From Candidatus Poseidoniaceae archaeon (GTDB taxonomy: Archaea > Thermoplasmatota > Poseidoniia > Poseidoniales > Poseidoniaceae), in assembly GCA_013330285.1 (NCBI GenBank), contig DUIP01000217.1:1-6602 (forward strand): 6,602 nucleotides of DNA, read 5' to 3'. Below are positions 5,925-6,602 of this stretch, one piece after another. Each line of letters begins with the position of its first letter. The stretch's first letter is position 1. The position numbers and the translations under genes are program-made. Below the pieces are notes generated by a model, which was not told the DNA's origin, did no database searches, and saw only the letters and a list, made by a program, of their open reading frames with translations.

Positions 5925-6602
5925 TCACGCACTGCAATGCACATCAAGAACCACATGAAGCACGCCTGGTGAGTATGATTTCACCCGCTCGAGGTGGTGA
6001 CAACTCACGGTCCAATTCCGCCCCATCGCTTTCGCTCTGCTTTTCAGGCTCACCAACGCTTCATCACACCACGCCTCAAGATTGTCTTTTTCGATGTTCA
6101 TGTGGATATGAAGCCATCCTCCGCTTGGTTTGAGGCAAGCTAGAGCATGGCCCCACACCGCTTCGGAGGAAGGCAATAAGCCAAGGTGGCATCGATCTGC
6201 AGTTTCTCTCAACGACGGCAACGTCTCTTGATTGTCGCCGTGATGAACAGTCAAACGCTGTTCAACACCATTTGCTTGAGCGCCCCACACCAAACCTGCG
6301 ATTGAGGCAGGGTTCAATTCACAAGCATGCACATGTGCAGCACCACTTCGGACCAACATTGGGAGTGTGTAATATCCAGTGCCGGCATAGGCGTCAATGA
6401 CAATTTCTCCTGTCATATCGATCGATCCAATTCGATGACGTTCAGTGACATTGCCAGATGAAAACATCACGTGTTCGGCATCAAACCCAAACTTAACACC
6501 GTGGTCGGTAAATTCGACCCACCCTGAATCGCCATGCAGAAGCGTCAATTGTGGACTTCGAGTGATGTTGTCTTGAATTTGATGTTGTCGTGCAAGACGA
6601 TG
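5925..6602 (-). CDS. taw2: tRNA wybutosine-synthesizing protein 2 homolog (Taw2/TYW2), 5' end outside the window
   Basis: Transfers the 3-amino-3-carboxypropyl group of S-adenosylmethionine to the tricyclic base at position 37 of tRNA-Phe (imG-14 to yW-86), in the cytoplasm. The frame is open to the window edge, so 225 C-terminal residues are seen; the missing part holds the start. A TTG at 6548 is internal. Counting from the edge, MFSSGNVTER (46-55) is the TYW2-type signature in place of the FSPRL of the m1G37 methyltransferase Trm5. VIDAYAGTGYYTLP (68-81) is the SAM-binding loop, HACELNP (92-98) holds the acidic ribose-binding residue, and HHGDN (120-124) follows. The Trm5 N-P-P motif is absent; GLLPSSE (141-147) and HIHMN (165-169) stand instead, then VKSYSPGVLHVVLDV (207-221). 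These fit eukaryotic TYW2 better than Pyrococcus Taw2, as I recall those sequences. It converges on the cyclophilin gene with six bases between stops. Confidence 0.88.
   Translation of the reverse strand, partial: HRLARQHQIQDNITRSPQLTLLHGDSGWVEFTDHGVKFGFDAEHVMFSSGNVTERHRIGSIDMTGEIVIDAYAGTGYYTLPMLVRSGAAHVHACELNPASIAGLVWGAQANGVEQRLTVHHGDNQETLPSLRETADRCHLGLLPSSEAVWGHALACLKPSGGWLHIHMNIEKDNLEAWCDEALVSLKSRAKAMGRNWTVSCHHLERVKSYSPGVLHVVLDVHCSA

Noticed and set aside
6087..6091. Run of five T as a terminator for the cyclophilin transcript
   Set aside because: It lies about 170 bases past the stop inside the TYW2 gene, is short, and has no supporting structure or second T-run.
5925..6602. Trm5 (tRNA m1G37 methyltransferase) for the right-edge gene
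   Set aside because: It has MFSSGN and not an FSPRL-type motif, lacks N-P-P, and shows GLLPSSE/HIHMN, all of which fit TYW2.
1..6602. tRNA, rRNA, CRISPR repeats, insertion sequences, attachment sites
   Set aside because: No cloverleaf, regularly spaced repeat, transposase motif or terminal inverted repeat was recognised on reading either strand.

Overview
The window most likely comes from an archaeon, and a planktonic Marine Group II-type euryarchaeon (Ca. Poseidoniales) is my best guess. The firmest evidence is the partial gene at the right edge. It is a TYW2/Taw2-type enzyme of wybutosine synthesis, a tRNA modification known only from archaea and eukaryotes. The gene packing (gaps of 6 to 90 bases, no introns), the Shine-Dalgarno-like GAGG sites and the balanced base composition exclude a typical eukaryote. 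The Marine Group II label itself is inference from gene content and style (exported cyclophilin, membrane-anchored peptidase, very acidic protein with a Trp-rich tail) and was not tested by any search.

Layout: (1) 1-393, plus strand, the 3' end of a gene for a highly acidic protein with a Trp/Asp/Glu-rich C-terminus. (2) 378-4817, minus strand, five closely spaced genes, probably one transcription unit. In transcription order these are a small four-helix membrane protein, a membrane-anchored S15/CocE-type X-Pro dipeptidyl-peptidase, a stand-alone response-regulator receiver, a seven-helix TMEM198/DUF4203-like protein, and an eight-helix protein that resembles the eukaryotic AIG1/ADTRP/FAR-17a family, including its Thr and His catalytic positions. 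(3) 4818-4907, a 90-base divergent intergenic region. (4) 4908-5918, plus strand, an exported cyclophilin-type peptidyl-prolyl isomerase with a C-terminal membrane anchor. (5) 5925-6602, minus strand, the C-terminal part of TYW2/Taw2, running off the window.

Two themes stand out. First, a surface prolyl isomerase and a surface X-Pro peptidase lie either side of one short divergent promoter region, which suggests extracytoplasmic handling of proline-containing peptides. Second, two genes look more like eukaryotic than familiar archaeal relatives: the AIG1-like membrane protein and TYW2, whose SAM-site flanks and C-terminal motifs match the eukaryotic form as I recall it. No RNA genes, mobile elements, CRISPR arrays or large repeats were seen, and no stretch over 300 bases lacks a gene.
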